The position numbers were made by a program, and so were the translations under genes. Of a stretch of DNA of 42,040 bases, positions 8,381 to 16,079 are shown one piece after another (within the stretch, counting starts at the first letter, position 1; each line of letters starts with the position of its first letter). The notes beneath the pieces were generated by a model. That model made no database searches, was not told where the DNA came from, and saw only the letters and a list, made by a program, of their open reading frames with translations. This DNA is from CAZOIA01 sp964579675 (lineage in GTDB: Bacteria > Planctomycetota > Phycisphaerae > UBA1845 > PWPN01): assembly GCA_964579675.1 (NCBI GenBank), contig CAZOIA010000022.1, positions 1-42,040 of the forward strand. The letters are read 5' to 3'.

Positions 8381-9508
8381 CTAGCTAACCGGCGCAACCC
8401 TTCCCCAGCCGTCACACATTGCCGCCTGTTTCACAATGTCTCGGACATCGACGTTCTGAAGCCGTGTCAGTTTTGCGTAATCAAGCTCATGCCTGTGCTT
8501 CAATTGCCCAACCACGATGGCTGCATGTACTCCCATTCGGCGCGCGAAGCTGCTCACATTCCTCGAACTGTATAGTGGTGTTGTCCTAAGAATGAATGAC
8601 TGGAGCGCGTCTTGAGGAATCAGCCACGAGGCGGCCTGCTTGTTGGCCCTAGTCTCTCTCTCATCTGTTATCGACCCTTGGTCTTCAATATCTATATCCG
8701 CTCGTACTCCGTCGCCATGCAGGATATGTGCCAACTCATGCAGGAGAGTAAACCAGAAATTATCGATTCTTCCATATCGCAAGGACAGCGCGATAGCCGG
8801 CGTGTGGGGCGACAGCCACAGTGCGGCACCGTCGATTCTAGTTTTACTAAGGTGCTCTACGACAACGAAACGAATCCCAGCCTCTGCCAAGAAGTGCGGT
8901 ACGCGCCTCACCTCTTCTGGTTCCGACATCAAGGGGCGCAGAGCTTCAACAAGCTGGACGAGACGCGACTTGACAAATCGCTTACCGGTCACGAGGCGAG
9001 ACACCTTTCTTGCCCTAATGCACCATGCCCACTGAGCTGGCGTAAGACCGCCATCTTCGGCGCGGTTAGATGCTCTGGCGGCGGCTTCAAGCGTGGGAAC
9101 CTCGCCAAGATCCTTGACGCCGTAATAGCGTATGAGTAGCCGCTCAATTTCCCCTGGGTCTCTAGTTTTTCTAAGCCATTCCCGCCTCTGCATCTCTCGG
9201 ACAGGGGCTGCTTCGTATATTCTCGCGCGCTCTCGCACATCATGGGTGTCTGTGTTCTCGGCCTTATTGTACAGCTGCCAACTAGACTCTAAGTTCATCC
9301 AGAGTTGCGGACTGGTCCCAAATGCCGCGGCGATCCTGACCGCAGTGTCCGCAGTGATAGAGCGCTTGCCTTTGATGATCTCGTTTACAGCAGTGAGCGG
9401 TCTGCCAATTATCCTAGCGAAGTCCTCCTGGGCCCAGCCGCGCGCATCAAGTTCTTCTTGGATGAACTCTCCGGGCGGAAACACGTCAGCAAGAGGTCTG
9501 TCAGCCAT
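8381..9508 (-). CDS. HigA-type XRE antitoxin fused to an ImmA/IrrE metallopeptidase
   Basis: About 375 residues from ATG 9508; a TTG at 9517 is also in frame. Residues 5-80 form an XRE helix-turn-helix of the HigA type (ADVFPPGEFIQEELDARGW; GRPLTAVNEIIKGKRSI). After a helical linker the C-terminal half is an ImmA/IrrE (COG2856-type) zinc peptidase domain with the HExxH motif in FTLLHELAHILHGD and a downstream glutamate in DERETRANKQAASWLIP as probable third ligand. By family it would repress its own operon through the HTH, neutralise the HigB toxin encoded just upstream, and possibly cleave a partner through the peptidase domain. The toxin stop is 11 bases before ATG 9508. All catalytic residues appear intact. 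Confidence 0.88.
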   Translation of the reverse strand: MADRPLADVFPPGEFIQEELDARGWAQEDFARIIGRPLTAVNEIIKGKRSITADTAVRIAAAFGTSPQLWMNLESSWQLYNKAENTDTHDVRERARIYEAAPVREMQRREWLRKTRDPGEIERLLIRYYGVKDLGEVPTLEAAARASNRAEDGGLTPAQWAWCIRARKVSRLVTGKRFVKSRLVQLVEALRPLMSEPEEVRRVPHFLAEAGIRFVVVEHLSKTRIDGAALWLSPHTPAIALSLRYGRIDNFWFTLLHELAHILHGDGVRADIDIEDQGSITDERETRANKQAASWLIPQDALQSFILRTTPLYSSRNVSSFARRMGVHAAIVVGQLKHRHELDYAKLTRLQNVDVRDIVKQAAMCDGWGRVAPVS

Positions 9509-9519
9509 TGCGATCAACC

Positions 9520-9816
9520 CTAGTGATAGTCCTCGATCGCCACGATTACCAGTACGTTTGAAGGGCGAGATGGCTCAATCTCGACGATCAGCCGCCACCG
9601 ATCGTTCAGGCGGATTGATCTCTGGTGAGCCCTGGCACCCTTGAGTTTCTTGAAACGCCATGACTGAAACGCATACAGATCCCGTTCGTTTGGCGCATCC
9701 CGGATCATCTGGATTCGCTTCCGGAAGGCTCGCACTACCGCTGCCGGAAAGCCGCCGGTAACATCCGAACAAAATGCGAGTTGCTCTAAATCCTCGTCTT
9801 GGAATCGGAAATTCAT
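9520..9816 (-). CDS. higB: HigB/RelE-type toxin
   Basis: 98 residues from ATG 9816; an in-frame TTG lies at 9825. It matches the HigB (plasmid maintenance killer) pattern: a short N-terminal strand (FRFQDEDLEQL), two helices (AAVVRAFRKRIQMIRDA), WRFKKLKGARAHQRSIRLNDRWRL and the C-terminal strand VIVAIEDYH. The basic residues of KKLKG and RLNDRWRL and the terminal His are typical of ribosome-dependent RelE-fold mRNases. First gene of the operon, preceding the antitoxin as is usual for higBA. It is driven by the strong promoter at 9853-9881. Confidence 0.88.
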   Translation of the reverse strand: MNFRFQDEDLEQLAFCSDVTGGFPAAVVRAFRKRIQMIRDAPNERDLYAFQSWRFKKLKGARAHQRSIRLNDRWRLIVEIEPSRPSNVLVIVAIEDYH

Positions 9817-9852
9817 AACGGCCAATCACTGTTGCTGCTAGCTCCACACCCA

Positions 9853-9881
9853 ATTATGCCACATGCTTGCCAAGCCGTCAA
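9853..9881 (-). promoter_or_regulatory. Promoter of the higB-higA-ImmA operon
   Basis: On the minus strand, -35 TTGACG (9881-9876) and -10 CATAAT (9858-9853) are spaced by 17 bases, each matching consensus at five of six positions. Transcription would start near 9846, about 30 bases before the toxin ATG. Confidence 0.7.
9865..9875. promoter_or_regulatory. Palindromic operator inside the higBA promoter spacer
   Basis: GCTTGCCAAGC is a perfect inverted repeat with a 1-base centre, lying exactly between the -35 and -10 elements, where a HigA dimer would block RNA polymerase. A second site with the same half-sites is at 9929-9944. Confidence 0.5.
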
Positions 9882-9928
9882 CAGCTTTTTATACTTTTCC
9901 GGTAAATCGACAAAAAACGGCTTACGCT

Positions 9929-9944
9929 GCTTGATCGGTCAAGC
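9929..9944. promoter_or_regulatory. Second palindrome sharing the operator half-sites
   Basis: GCTTGATCGGTCAAGC is a 16-base inverted repeat with six-base arms and a 4-base centre. Its outer GCTTG/CAAGC arms equal those at 9865-9875. It may be an upstream HigA site, though the different spacing makes that uncertain. Confidence 0.35.
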
Positions 9945-9956
9945 ATACTTATAGCA

Positions 9957-10190
9957 TGGACAGGCTATTACGAGAACAGCGAGTCCGGGTGGTTTACCCG
10001 CTTGACGAACGCCTCCTCCAAGAAGCCGGACAACCTGGAGCACGCCGTGGCCCTGCACTTCATGTACTACGACTTCTGCCGGAAGCACCAGACGCTGAAG
10101 CAGACCCCCGCACAAGCTGCCGGCCTGGCAGATCATCAATGGTCCATCGACGAGCTGGTTGGCCTGCTCGGAACCGCCGAATCAGTCTGA
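9957..10190 (+). pseudogene. C-terminal remnant of an IS1-like transposase
   Basis: Reading in frame from about 9957, through the ATG at 10002, gives a stretch including SGWFTRLTNASSKKPDNLEH, AVALHFMYYDFCRKHQTL and TPAQAAGLADHQWSIDELV, ending at TGA 10190. This is the conserved C-terminal end of IS1-type DDE transposases (pattern HFxxYNFCRxHxTLxxTPAMAAGL). Everything upstream in the gene, including the first catalytic Asp residues, is missing and is replaced by the higBA promoter region. The stop codon lies within the right terminal inverted repeat, so the 3' junction is undisturbed. Confidence 0.8.
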
Positions 10191-10199
10191 CCCACTACC
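10182..10199 (-). repeat. Right terminal inverted repeat
   Basis: Read on the minus strand it is GGTAGTGGGTCAGACTGA, pairing with the left repeat at 7449-7466 with two mismatches. Confidence 0.78.
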
Positions 10200-10207
10200 C
10201 GGCGGCC
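10200..10207. repeat. Target-site duplication, right copy
   Basis: CGGCGGCC, identical to 7441-7448 and immediately outside the right inverted repeat. Confidence 0.8.
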
Positions 10208-10271
10208 CGGGTCACCACACCACTCATCGCGTTCGGGCGGCGCAAGCACCGCTCCGCCGGTTGTGTCCCCC

Positions 10272-10300
10272 TTGGCAACGGCCCGGGCTTGGGATACATT
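10272..10300 (+). promoter_or_regulatory. Putative smc promoter
   Basis: -35 TTGGCA (10272-10277), a 17-base spacer and -10 TACATT (10295-10300), about 90 bases before the smc start and outside the mobile element. Confidence 0.5.
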
Positions 10301-10389
10301 ATGTGGCACCGGCAACGGGAAGGGGCCTGCCAGTACCCGGCCACGGATAGGCCGGCGGCATCCGGACACACGGAGGTTGCGGTAAGCCC

Positions 10390-13300
10390 ATGTTTCTCAA
10401 GCGATTATCCTGCCAGGGGTTCAAGAGCTTCGCCGACCGGACCGACTTCGACTTCCAGCCCGGCGTCACCGGGATCGTCGGGCCGAACGGCTGCGGCAAG
10501 AGCAACGTCGTCGATGCCATCAAGTGGGTCCTCGGCGACCAGAGTGCCCGGAGTCTGCGCGGCAAGCAGATGACGGACGTCATCTTCAACGGCTCGGGCA
10601 CGCGGCGAAGCTCGGGCATGGCCCAGGTTGACCTGCTGTTCGACAACGGCGACCGCGGGCTCGCCTGCGAGACGGACGAGGTGACCATTACTCGCCGGCT
10701 CTACCGCTCCGGCGAAAGCGAATACCTGATCAACCACGAGACGGTCCGGCTCAAGGACGTCCGCGAGCTGTTCATGGACACCGGTATCGGCGTGGGGGCC
10801 TACTCGATCATCGAGCAGGGCAGGGTAGACGTGCTTCTCCAGGCCAACCCTCAGGAGCGGCGGGTAATCTTCGAGGAAGCGGCCGGCATCAGCCGGTACA
10901 AGGCCCGCAAGCGCGAGGCCGAGCGCAAACTCGGCCGGGTCGAACAGAACCTCCTGCGGATCGAAGACATCATTGAAGAGATCGAGAAGCGGCTCCGGAG
11001 CATCAAGTACCAGGCGGGCAAGGCCCGTCACTTCCTGGAATTCGACAGGCAACTCCACGAGAAACGGGCAACTTACTCGTTGGCTGAGTACCACCGGCTC
11101 ACCGGGCGGCAGCAGGAGCTTGAGGGTAATGCCGCCCGACTCAGCGACGAGGCGACCCGGCTGCGGACCTCGATCAGCTCGGCGGAGGCCCGGTCGGTGA
11201 CACTCGACGGCGATCTGCTCAAGCTCGAGGCAGAGCTCCACCAGGTCGAGCAGCAAATCCTGGCCAACGCCTCCGAGATCACCGCCCATACCGAGCGGAT
11301 CGACCAGTCCCGCCAGCGCATCGACGAACTGGTCTCGGTCCGCCGTCGGGCCCAGCAGCGCCTCGCCGTCGAACGCCAGCGTGCCGACCGCCTGCGCCGG
11401 CAGGTCGAAGCGGAAGAATCCGCGACCGCCTCGCTTGAAGGCGAGCTCGAGGCCGCCCGCGGATCGGTCGAAACGCTGACCCTGGAGGACGGCAAGCTCT
11501 CCCAGGAGCTGACCGCGCTGCGGGCCACGAGCGAGGACGAGAAAGCCGGCATCATAGATCTGCTCCGCCGGACGTCCCAGTTGCACAACGAGATCCAATC
11601 ACTCGACCAGCACCGGGAACATCTCCAGGGCGAGAAGGGCCGATTGCACGCCCGGCACCAGCAGGTCGCCGTCGAGCTTCGCGAGCTGCTGGAGACCCGG
11701 GCCCGGATCGACCAACGGGCGACGGAGATCACCGGGCTCATCCAGGCCCAGACCGAGCAGTTGGACGCCAAGAAGCAGCAGGCGGCCCGGGTCGATACTG
11801 ATCGGGCAAATCTGAACGGCCAACTGGCGGCGGCCAAGGAGTACCGCAGCGGGCTGCTGAGCCGAAAGCAACTCCTCACCGATCTCGACCGGCAATTGGA
11901 AGGCGTGGACGCCGGCGTCCGCGAGCTGCTGCACCGCAAGGAGCAGGACCCCACTGGACAGGCCTTCAGCTACGTCTGCGGCATGGTGGCTGATCTGGTC
12001 GCCGTCGATGTCGCCAGCGCGATCCTGATCGAGACCGCCCTGGGCGAATACGATCAGTACCTGGTGGTCGAGGACAGCCAGGCGTTCTTCAACGACGCTG
12101 AGGTCATCGCCGAGTTCCCGGGACGCGTGCATGCGATATGCCTGGACCGTCTCCCCCCGTTCATCGATGGCCGGGACTTCTCGCAGCAGGAAGGATTCGT
12201 CGCTTGCGCGATGGACGTGGTTCGGCACCCGGAGGACGCCGACCGGCTGGTCCGGCACCTGCTCGGCAAAACGATCATCGTTCGCACGTTCGAGGATGCG
12301 CTTCGGCTCGCGGCTCAGAATCCGCCGATCTACCGTTACGTGACCCAGAGCGGCGAACTCCTGGACCCGCACCAGGGGTTGTGCGAACTAGGCCCGGCGG
12401 GCGGGCGGGCGGGGCTGATCTCCCGAAAGAGCGAGCTCCGCGAGATCGACGACCAGATCGAAGAGGTCGAGGACCGGATCGAGATCATGTCCAATCGCCT
12501 GGAAGAGACCTCTACCGAGCTGGCCCATCTGGAGCAGGTTCAGGAGGAGCTTCGATCAGCCGTCCACGAAGCCTACAAGGCAGAGGTCGAGAACAATGCC
12601 GCCCGCAACAGCAACGAGAACGCCATCCAGCGACTGACGCAGGAGCAGCCCCTGATCGCGGGAGAGGTCGAGTCGATCGAGATGCAGATCCGCGAGGCGG
12701 CCCGGCGGGCCTCGCAAAGCGGCGAGTCGCTGTCCCAACTCGAGAAGGACAATGCTGAGCGCGAGCATCGGGTCAGACAGGCCGAGGAGGACATCGTCGT
12801 GCTCGTCCATCGTCGTTCGCAGTTGGCGGAGCGCGTGACCGAGGCCAGGGTGAACGTTGGTGAGTTGGCCCAGCGGCGCACCCTCCTGGCCGACAACCTC
12901 CGGAGCCTGCGGGAATCGCAAGCCGACAGCGACGAGGCCGTCCAGGCATCGGCCCGCGAGGCCGGCGACGCATCGCACCGCATCATGCAGACGGAACGGA
13001 CGGTGCTGGCGGCGGAAAGCCGGCTGGCCGAGCTCGTCGCCGCCAAGGAGCAGCTCGAGGCAGACACCCTCGTCCACCGGCATACCCGCGAGCAGATCCG
13101 CTTCGAGACCGAGCAGCTCGCCGCCCGGATCAGGGCGGATCGAACCGCCGTGACGGAGATCGAGGAAAAGCTCCACCGCCTCCAGATGGAAGCCCAGGAG
13201 GTTCGCATCCACCTCGAGGACCTGACCTCGCGGGTTCGCGAAGACCTGGGGATTGACCTGGCCGAAAGCTACGCCGGGTACCGCCACGAAGATCAGGATT

Positions 13301-13989
13301 GGGAGGCGCTGGAGGCCCAGATCGCCGACCTGAAGAGCAAGATCCAACGGCTCGGAAACGTCAACCTGGATGCGATTGCCGAACAGGAGGAGCTCCAGAA
13401 GCGGGCAGAGTTCCTGAGCGGGCAGCGCAGCGACCTCAGAAGTGCCAAGAAGCAACTTGAGGAGCTGATCGCCCAGCTCAACGCCGAGTGCCGGGAGCGA
13501 TTCACGCGGACCTTCGAGGCGGTCCGGGGCCACTTCCAGGACCTGTTCCGCAAGCTGTTCGGGGGGGGCAAGGCGGACGCCATGCTCGAGACCCCGCCGG
13601 AGGGCCAGCCGATGGACGTGCTGGAAGCGGGCATCGAGATCCAGGCCCGCCCCCCGGGCAAGGAGCTCCAGAGCATCTCGCTGCTCTCGGGCGGGGAGAA
13701 AACGCTGACCGCCATCGCCCTCGTGCTGGCCATCTTCCGCAGCCGCCCGTCACCGTTCGCGATCCTCGACGAGGTCGATGCCGCCCTCGACGAAGCCAAC
13801 AACGAGCGGTTCAATCGCATCGTCGGCGAGTTCCTCGATCGCTCCCAGTTCGTCCTCATCACCCACTCAAAACGCACCATGACGATCGCGGACGTGCTCT
13901 ACGGCATCACCATGCAGGAGGCCGGCGTCAGCAAGCGGGTCAGCGTCAGGTTCGACGCCACCGGCGACACCACGGCCGCCGTCGCCTGA
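10390..13989 (+). CDS. smc: Chromosome segregation ATPase SMC
   Basis: 1199 residues, the normal length for bacterial SMC. The N-terminal head has FKSFADRTDF and Walker A GPNGCGKSN (residues 31-39). A long coiled coil runs to a hinge near residues 510-660 (including YVCGMVADLVAVDVASAI and LGEYDQYLVVED) and returns as a second coiled coil. The C-terminal head holds the ABC signature LLSGGEK (1098-1104) and Walker B FAILDEVDAALDE (Asp1127, Glu1128), then the H-loop region FVLITHSKRTM. By family it forms a dimer with ScpAB that loads on and compacts the chromosome. No scpA or scpB is nearby. ATG 10390 is the natural start because the SMC N-terminal motif begins directly. Confidence 0.97.
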   Translation: MFLKRLSCQGFKSFADRTDFDFQPGVTGIVGPNGCGKSNVVDAIKWVLGDQSARSLRGKQMTDVIFNGSGTRRSSGMAQVDLLFDNGDRGLACETDEVTITRRLYRSGESEYLINHETVRLKDVRELFMDTGIGVGAYSIIEQGRVDVLLQANPQERRVIFEEAAGISRYKARKREAERKLGRVEQNLLRIEDIIEEIEKRLRSIKYQAGKARHFLEFDRQLHEKRATYSLAEYHRLTGRQQELEGNAARLSDEATRLRTSISSAEARSVTLDGDLLKLEAELHQVEQQILANASEITAHTERIDQSRQRIDELVSVRRRAQQRLAVERQRADRLRRQVEAEESATASLEGELEAARGSVETLTLEDGKLSQELTALRATSEDEKAGIIDLLRRTSQLHNEIQSLDQHREHLQGEKGRLHARHQQVAVELRELLETRARIDQRATEITGLIQAQTEQLDAKKQQAARVDTDRANLNGQLAAAKEYRSGLLSRKQLLTDLDRQLEGVDAGVRELLHRKEQDPTGQAFSYVCGMVADLVAVDVASAILIETALGEYDQYLVVEDSQAFFNDAEVIAEFPGRVHAICLDRLPPFIDGRDFSQQEGFVACAMDVVRHPEDADRLVRHLLGKTIIVRTFEDALRLAAQNPPIYRYVTQSGELLDPHQGLCELGPAGGRAGLISRKSELREIDDQIEEVEDRIEIMSNRLEETSTELAHLEQVQEELRSAVHEAYKAEVENNAARNSNENAIQRLTQEQPLIAGEVESIEMQIREAARRASQSGESLSQLEKDNAEREHRVRQAEEDIVVLVHRRSQLAERVTEARVNVGELAQRRTLLADNLRSLRESQADSDEAVQASAREAGDASHRIMQTERTVLAAESRLAELVAAKEQLEADTLVHRHTREQIRFETEQLAARIRADRTAVTEIEEKLHRLQMEAQEVRIHLEDLTSRVREDLGIDLAESYAGYRHEDQDWEALEAQIADLKSKIQRLGNVNLDAIAEQEELQKRAEFLSGQRSDLRSAKKQLEELIAQLNAECRERFTRTFEAVRGHFQDLFRKLFGGGKADAMLETPPEGQPMDVLEAGIEIQARPPGKELQSISLLSGGEKTLTAIALVLAIFRSRPSPFAILDEVDAALDEANNERFNRIVGEFLDRSQFVLITHSKRTMTIADVLYGITMQEAGVSKRVSVRFDATGDTTAAVA

Positions 13990-14074
13990 CCGTTCCAATG
14001 GCCGGCGACGATCCAAGTACGCAAGCGGGGCAACCACGAAGCGGGTGAAGGGGGGAATCAGGCCGAACAACCGT

Positions 14075-14497
14075 TCACGGCTCGCCGATCACGGTGACTA
14101 TGACGTTTCTCTCGCGGGGCTTGATGTCGCACTCGAGATGGAAGATCTGCTGCCAGGTCCCGAGCACGAGCCGGCCGTCGCGAACCGGCACCGTCAGATC
14201 AGGCCCAAGCCAACTGGCTTGCAGGTGCGAGTGCCCGTTGCCATCGTGCCACGTCTGCTCATGGCCATACTCCCGGCTTGGAGGAATGAGCTTGTCGAGG
14301 ATCTCCGGCAAGTCACGTCGCAGGCCCGGATCGAACTCTATCGTGCCGACAACTCCCGTGCTGCCGACATTGAAAACGTGCGCGATCCCGGTCTTTACGC
14401 CCGCAGCTTGCACGACCTGGGCAACCTTATCGGTGATATCGTGCATGGCCCGGTGGCCGGAGGTGCTGACAGTTATTTGATCCTGGTAAGCCATCAT
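14075..14497 (-). CDS. YjbQ-family (UPF0047) protein
   Basis: 140 residues, the standard length for this family. It shows the expected HVFNVGSTGVVGTIEFDP, the metal-binding HEQTWHDGNGHSHLQASWLG region, and VPVRDGRLVLGTWQQIFHLE with the terminal strand RERNVIVTVIG. The family is a small beta-barrel trimer; a member has been reported to have secondary thiamine-phosphate synthase activity, but the physiological role is uncertain. AAGGAG sits 5 bases before ATG 14497 (and 8 before the next ATG). It converges with smc across an 85-bp spacer. Confidence 0.9.
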   Translation of the reverse strand: MMAYQDQITVSTSGHRAMHDITDKVAQVVQAAGVKTGIAHVFNVGSTGVVGTIEFDPGLRRDLPEILDKLIPPSREYGHEQTWHDGNGHSHLQASWLGPDLTVPVRDGRLVLGTWQQIFHLECDIKPRERNVIVTVIGEP

Positions 14498-14779
14498 CAG
14501 AGCTCCTTGTGAAACGGCGTCTCTGGGCCGGTTATTCTATCGGGCGGGAGGCGGGTTTGCAGGATCGATCGGGCGGCCGACAACGGCCACCGTATCCCTG
14601 GAGAGGTCTACAATCGATACCTCGGCGTGGGAGTCAACGTCCCCCCGGGCGAGTAGTCAATAGGAAAAGAACGACACGGTGGCTTGCCGCGCCTTGTTCC
14701 GGTAGGATGGCGGCACCTAAGCCCGGCGATGTAGTCGGGCACGACCTGCCAGGGAAAAGCCATCTGAAGGAGCTTGACG

Positions 14780-16060
14780 ATGACAGAAGCCAGAACGAGC
14801 CGGAGGCTCTTTCTTCGGGATGGGATGGCCGCCGGCGCGGCGGCCGGATTGGCGTTCTCGCGGATGACGGCTTCGAGCTACGCACGGGTGATCGGTGCCA
14901 ATGACCGGATCAACCTCGGTCTGATCGGTTGCGGCGGGCGAGGGCGATGGATCATGGAGCACATGGTGAAGCCGGCCAACGCGAATACCGCGCTGGTAGC
15001 GATCAGCGATATCTGGAAGCTTCGGCTGGACACCTACCCGGCCCAGGCGGAAGAGCTGCTCGGCGTGAAACCGAAAGCCTTCCCTGATTATCACAAGCTC
15101 CTGGAGCATCCGGACCTGGACGCGGTGATCATCGCCACGCCGGCCCATCAGCATTGCGGTCAGACGACCGACGCGGTCCAGGCCGGCAAGCACGTTTATG
15201 TCGAAAAGCCAATCGCGCCGATCGCAGCCGATCTTTCTGCGCTGAACAAATGCCACGACGCCGTGAAGGCGTCAAAGCTGGCCGTCCAGAACGGGTCCCA
15301 GGGTGTCAGTTGCCCGGCCACTCGCGCGGTAAAGCAGTTCATCGCCGACGGCAAGCTGGGCAAACTGTTTCGCGTCGAGGGCATCGAGTCGTGGACCGTT
15401 CCTTACTGGATCCATTACAAGGGTCCCAAGACCGAAGCGGAAACGAACTGGAAGGCCTTTCTTTACAACCGCAAGTATCGGTCTTTTGACGCTCATCAGC
15501 ACGCGTCCTGGATGGGTTATCACGATTTTTCCAGCGGTGCGATCGGCGGGTGGATGAGTCACTTCATCAACTTCGTTCACTTCGTCACCGGCTGCGATTG
15601 CCCCGTGGCCGCAACGGCCTTCGGCGGAGAGTACGCCCCGGGAAACGACCCTCGCTGCGACGCACCGGACCAGGTCACGGTGATCCTGCAATATGCCGAG
15701 GGGTTCCATACGCAGTTCGTCAGCCACTTCGGCAGCTCCATCGGCGACGAGACGACTCTTTTCATGTTCGAAAAAGGTTCGCTGAGAACCCGATTCGGGC
15801 ATAACATCGGCAACCCGGCCTACTCGAGCGAGGGCGTCAACGACAAGATCCCGGCCCATAAGCTGCTGGACTCCGACCCGCCGTATCCCGGCAAGGCGCA
15901 CATGGAGAACTGGTTCGATTGCATTCGCAGCGGTGGCGAACCGAACGCCAACATGGATTACGGCTACAAGCAAGGGATCGCGGTGCTCATGGGCGACACG
16001 GCCTACGGTCTTGGCCGCAAAGTCAAGTTCGACAAGCAGCAGCGGACAATCCGCGGGTAG
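14780..16060 (+). CDS. Tat-exported Gfo/Idh/MocA-family oxidoreductase
   Basis: 426 residues from ATG 14780, preceded by GAAGGAG; a TTG at 14774 is also in frame. The N-terminus has a twin-arginine signal (SRRLFLRDGMAAGAAAG), so folded protein with bound cofactor would be exported. The NAD(P)-binding fold shows INLGLIGCGGRGRW (positions about 46-59), DLDAVIIATPAHQH and HVYVEKPIAP, the family's EKP motif with the catalytic Lys. The C-terminal half is the alpha/beta substrate domain. Such paralogues, many with Tat signals, are abundant in planctomycetes and act in sugar or polyol oxidation; the substrate here is unknown. Spacer 14498-14779 upstream shows no other gene. Confidence 0.92.
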   Translation: MTEARTSRRLFLRDGMAAGAAAGLAFSRMTASSYARVIGANDRINLGLIGCGGRGRWIMEHMVKPANANTALVAISDIWKLRLDTYPAQAEELLGVKPKAFPDYHKLLEHPDLDAVIIATPAHQHCGQTTDAVQAGKHVYVEKPIAPIAADLSALNKCHDAVKASKLAVQNGSQGVSCPATRAVKQFIADGKLGKLFRVEGIESWTVPYWIHYKGPKTEAETNWKAFLYNRKYRSFDAHQHASWMGYHDFSSGAIGGWMSHFINFVHFVTGCDCPVAATAFGGEYAPGNDPRCDAPDQVTVILQYAEGFHTQFVSHFGSSIGDETTLFMFEKGSLRTRFGHNIGNPAYSSEGVNDKIPAHKLLDSDPPYPGKAHMENWFDCIRSGGEPNANMDYGYKQGIAVLMGDTAYGLGRKVKFDKQQRTIRG

Positions 16061-16079
16061 AAGGTTTTGTCAACCCACG

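Larger units (their letters stand above)
7449..10199. mobile_element. IS1-type element with truncated transposase and toxin-antitoxin cargo
   Basis: The left end reads GGTAATGGGTCAGTCTGA inward and the right end, on the other strand, reads GGTAGTGGGTCAGACTGA: 16 of 18 positions match. Both begin GGTANTG, in keeping with the GGnnnTG ends of IS1-family elements. Identical 8-bp direct repeats lie immediately outside. At the right end, oriented toward the right repeat, is the C-terminal part of an IS1-like transposase whose stop TGA lies inside the inverted repeat. The rest of the 2.75 kb holds four passenger genes (KGG protein, an unknown protein, HigA-ImmA, HigB) with visibly lower GC than both flanks. 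The element sits in the spacer between the sulfatase-fold gene and smc and interrupts nothing. It probably needs a transposase in trans to move. Confidence 0.8.

Noticed and set aside
8612..9644. Plus-strand frames opposite the HigA-ImmA gene
   Set aside because: The minus frame has clear HTH and HExxH motifs, a promoter and operon context; the plus frames have none.
10405..13880. Long opposite-strand frames within smc
   Set aside because: They are mirror images of a high-GC coding gene; the forward frame has complete SMC motifs.
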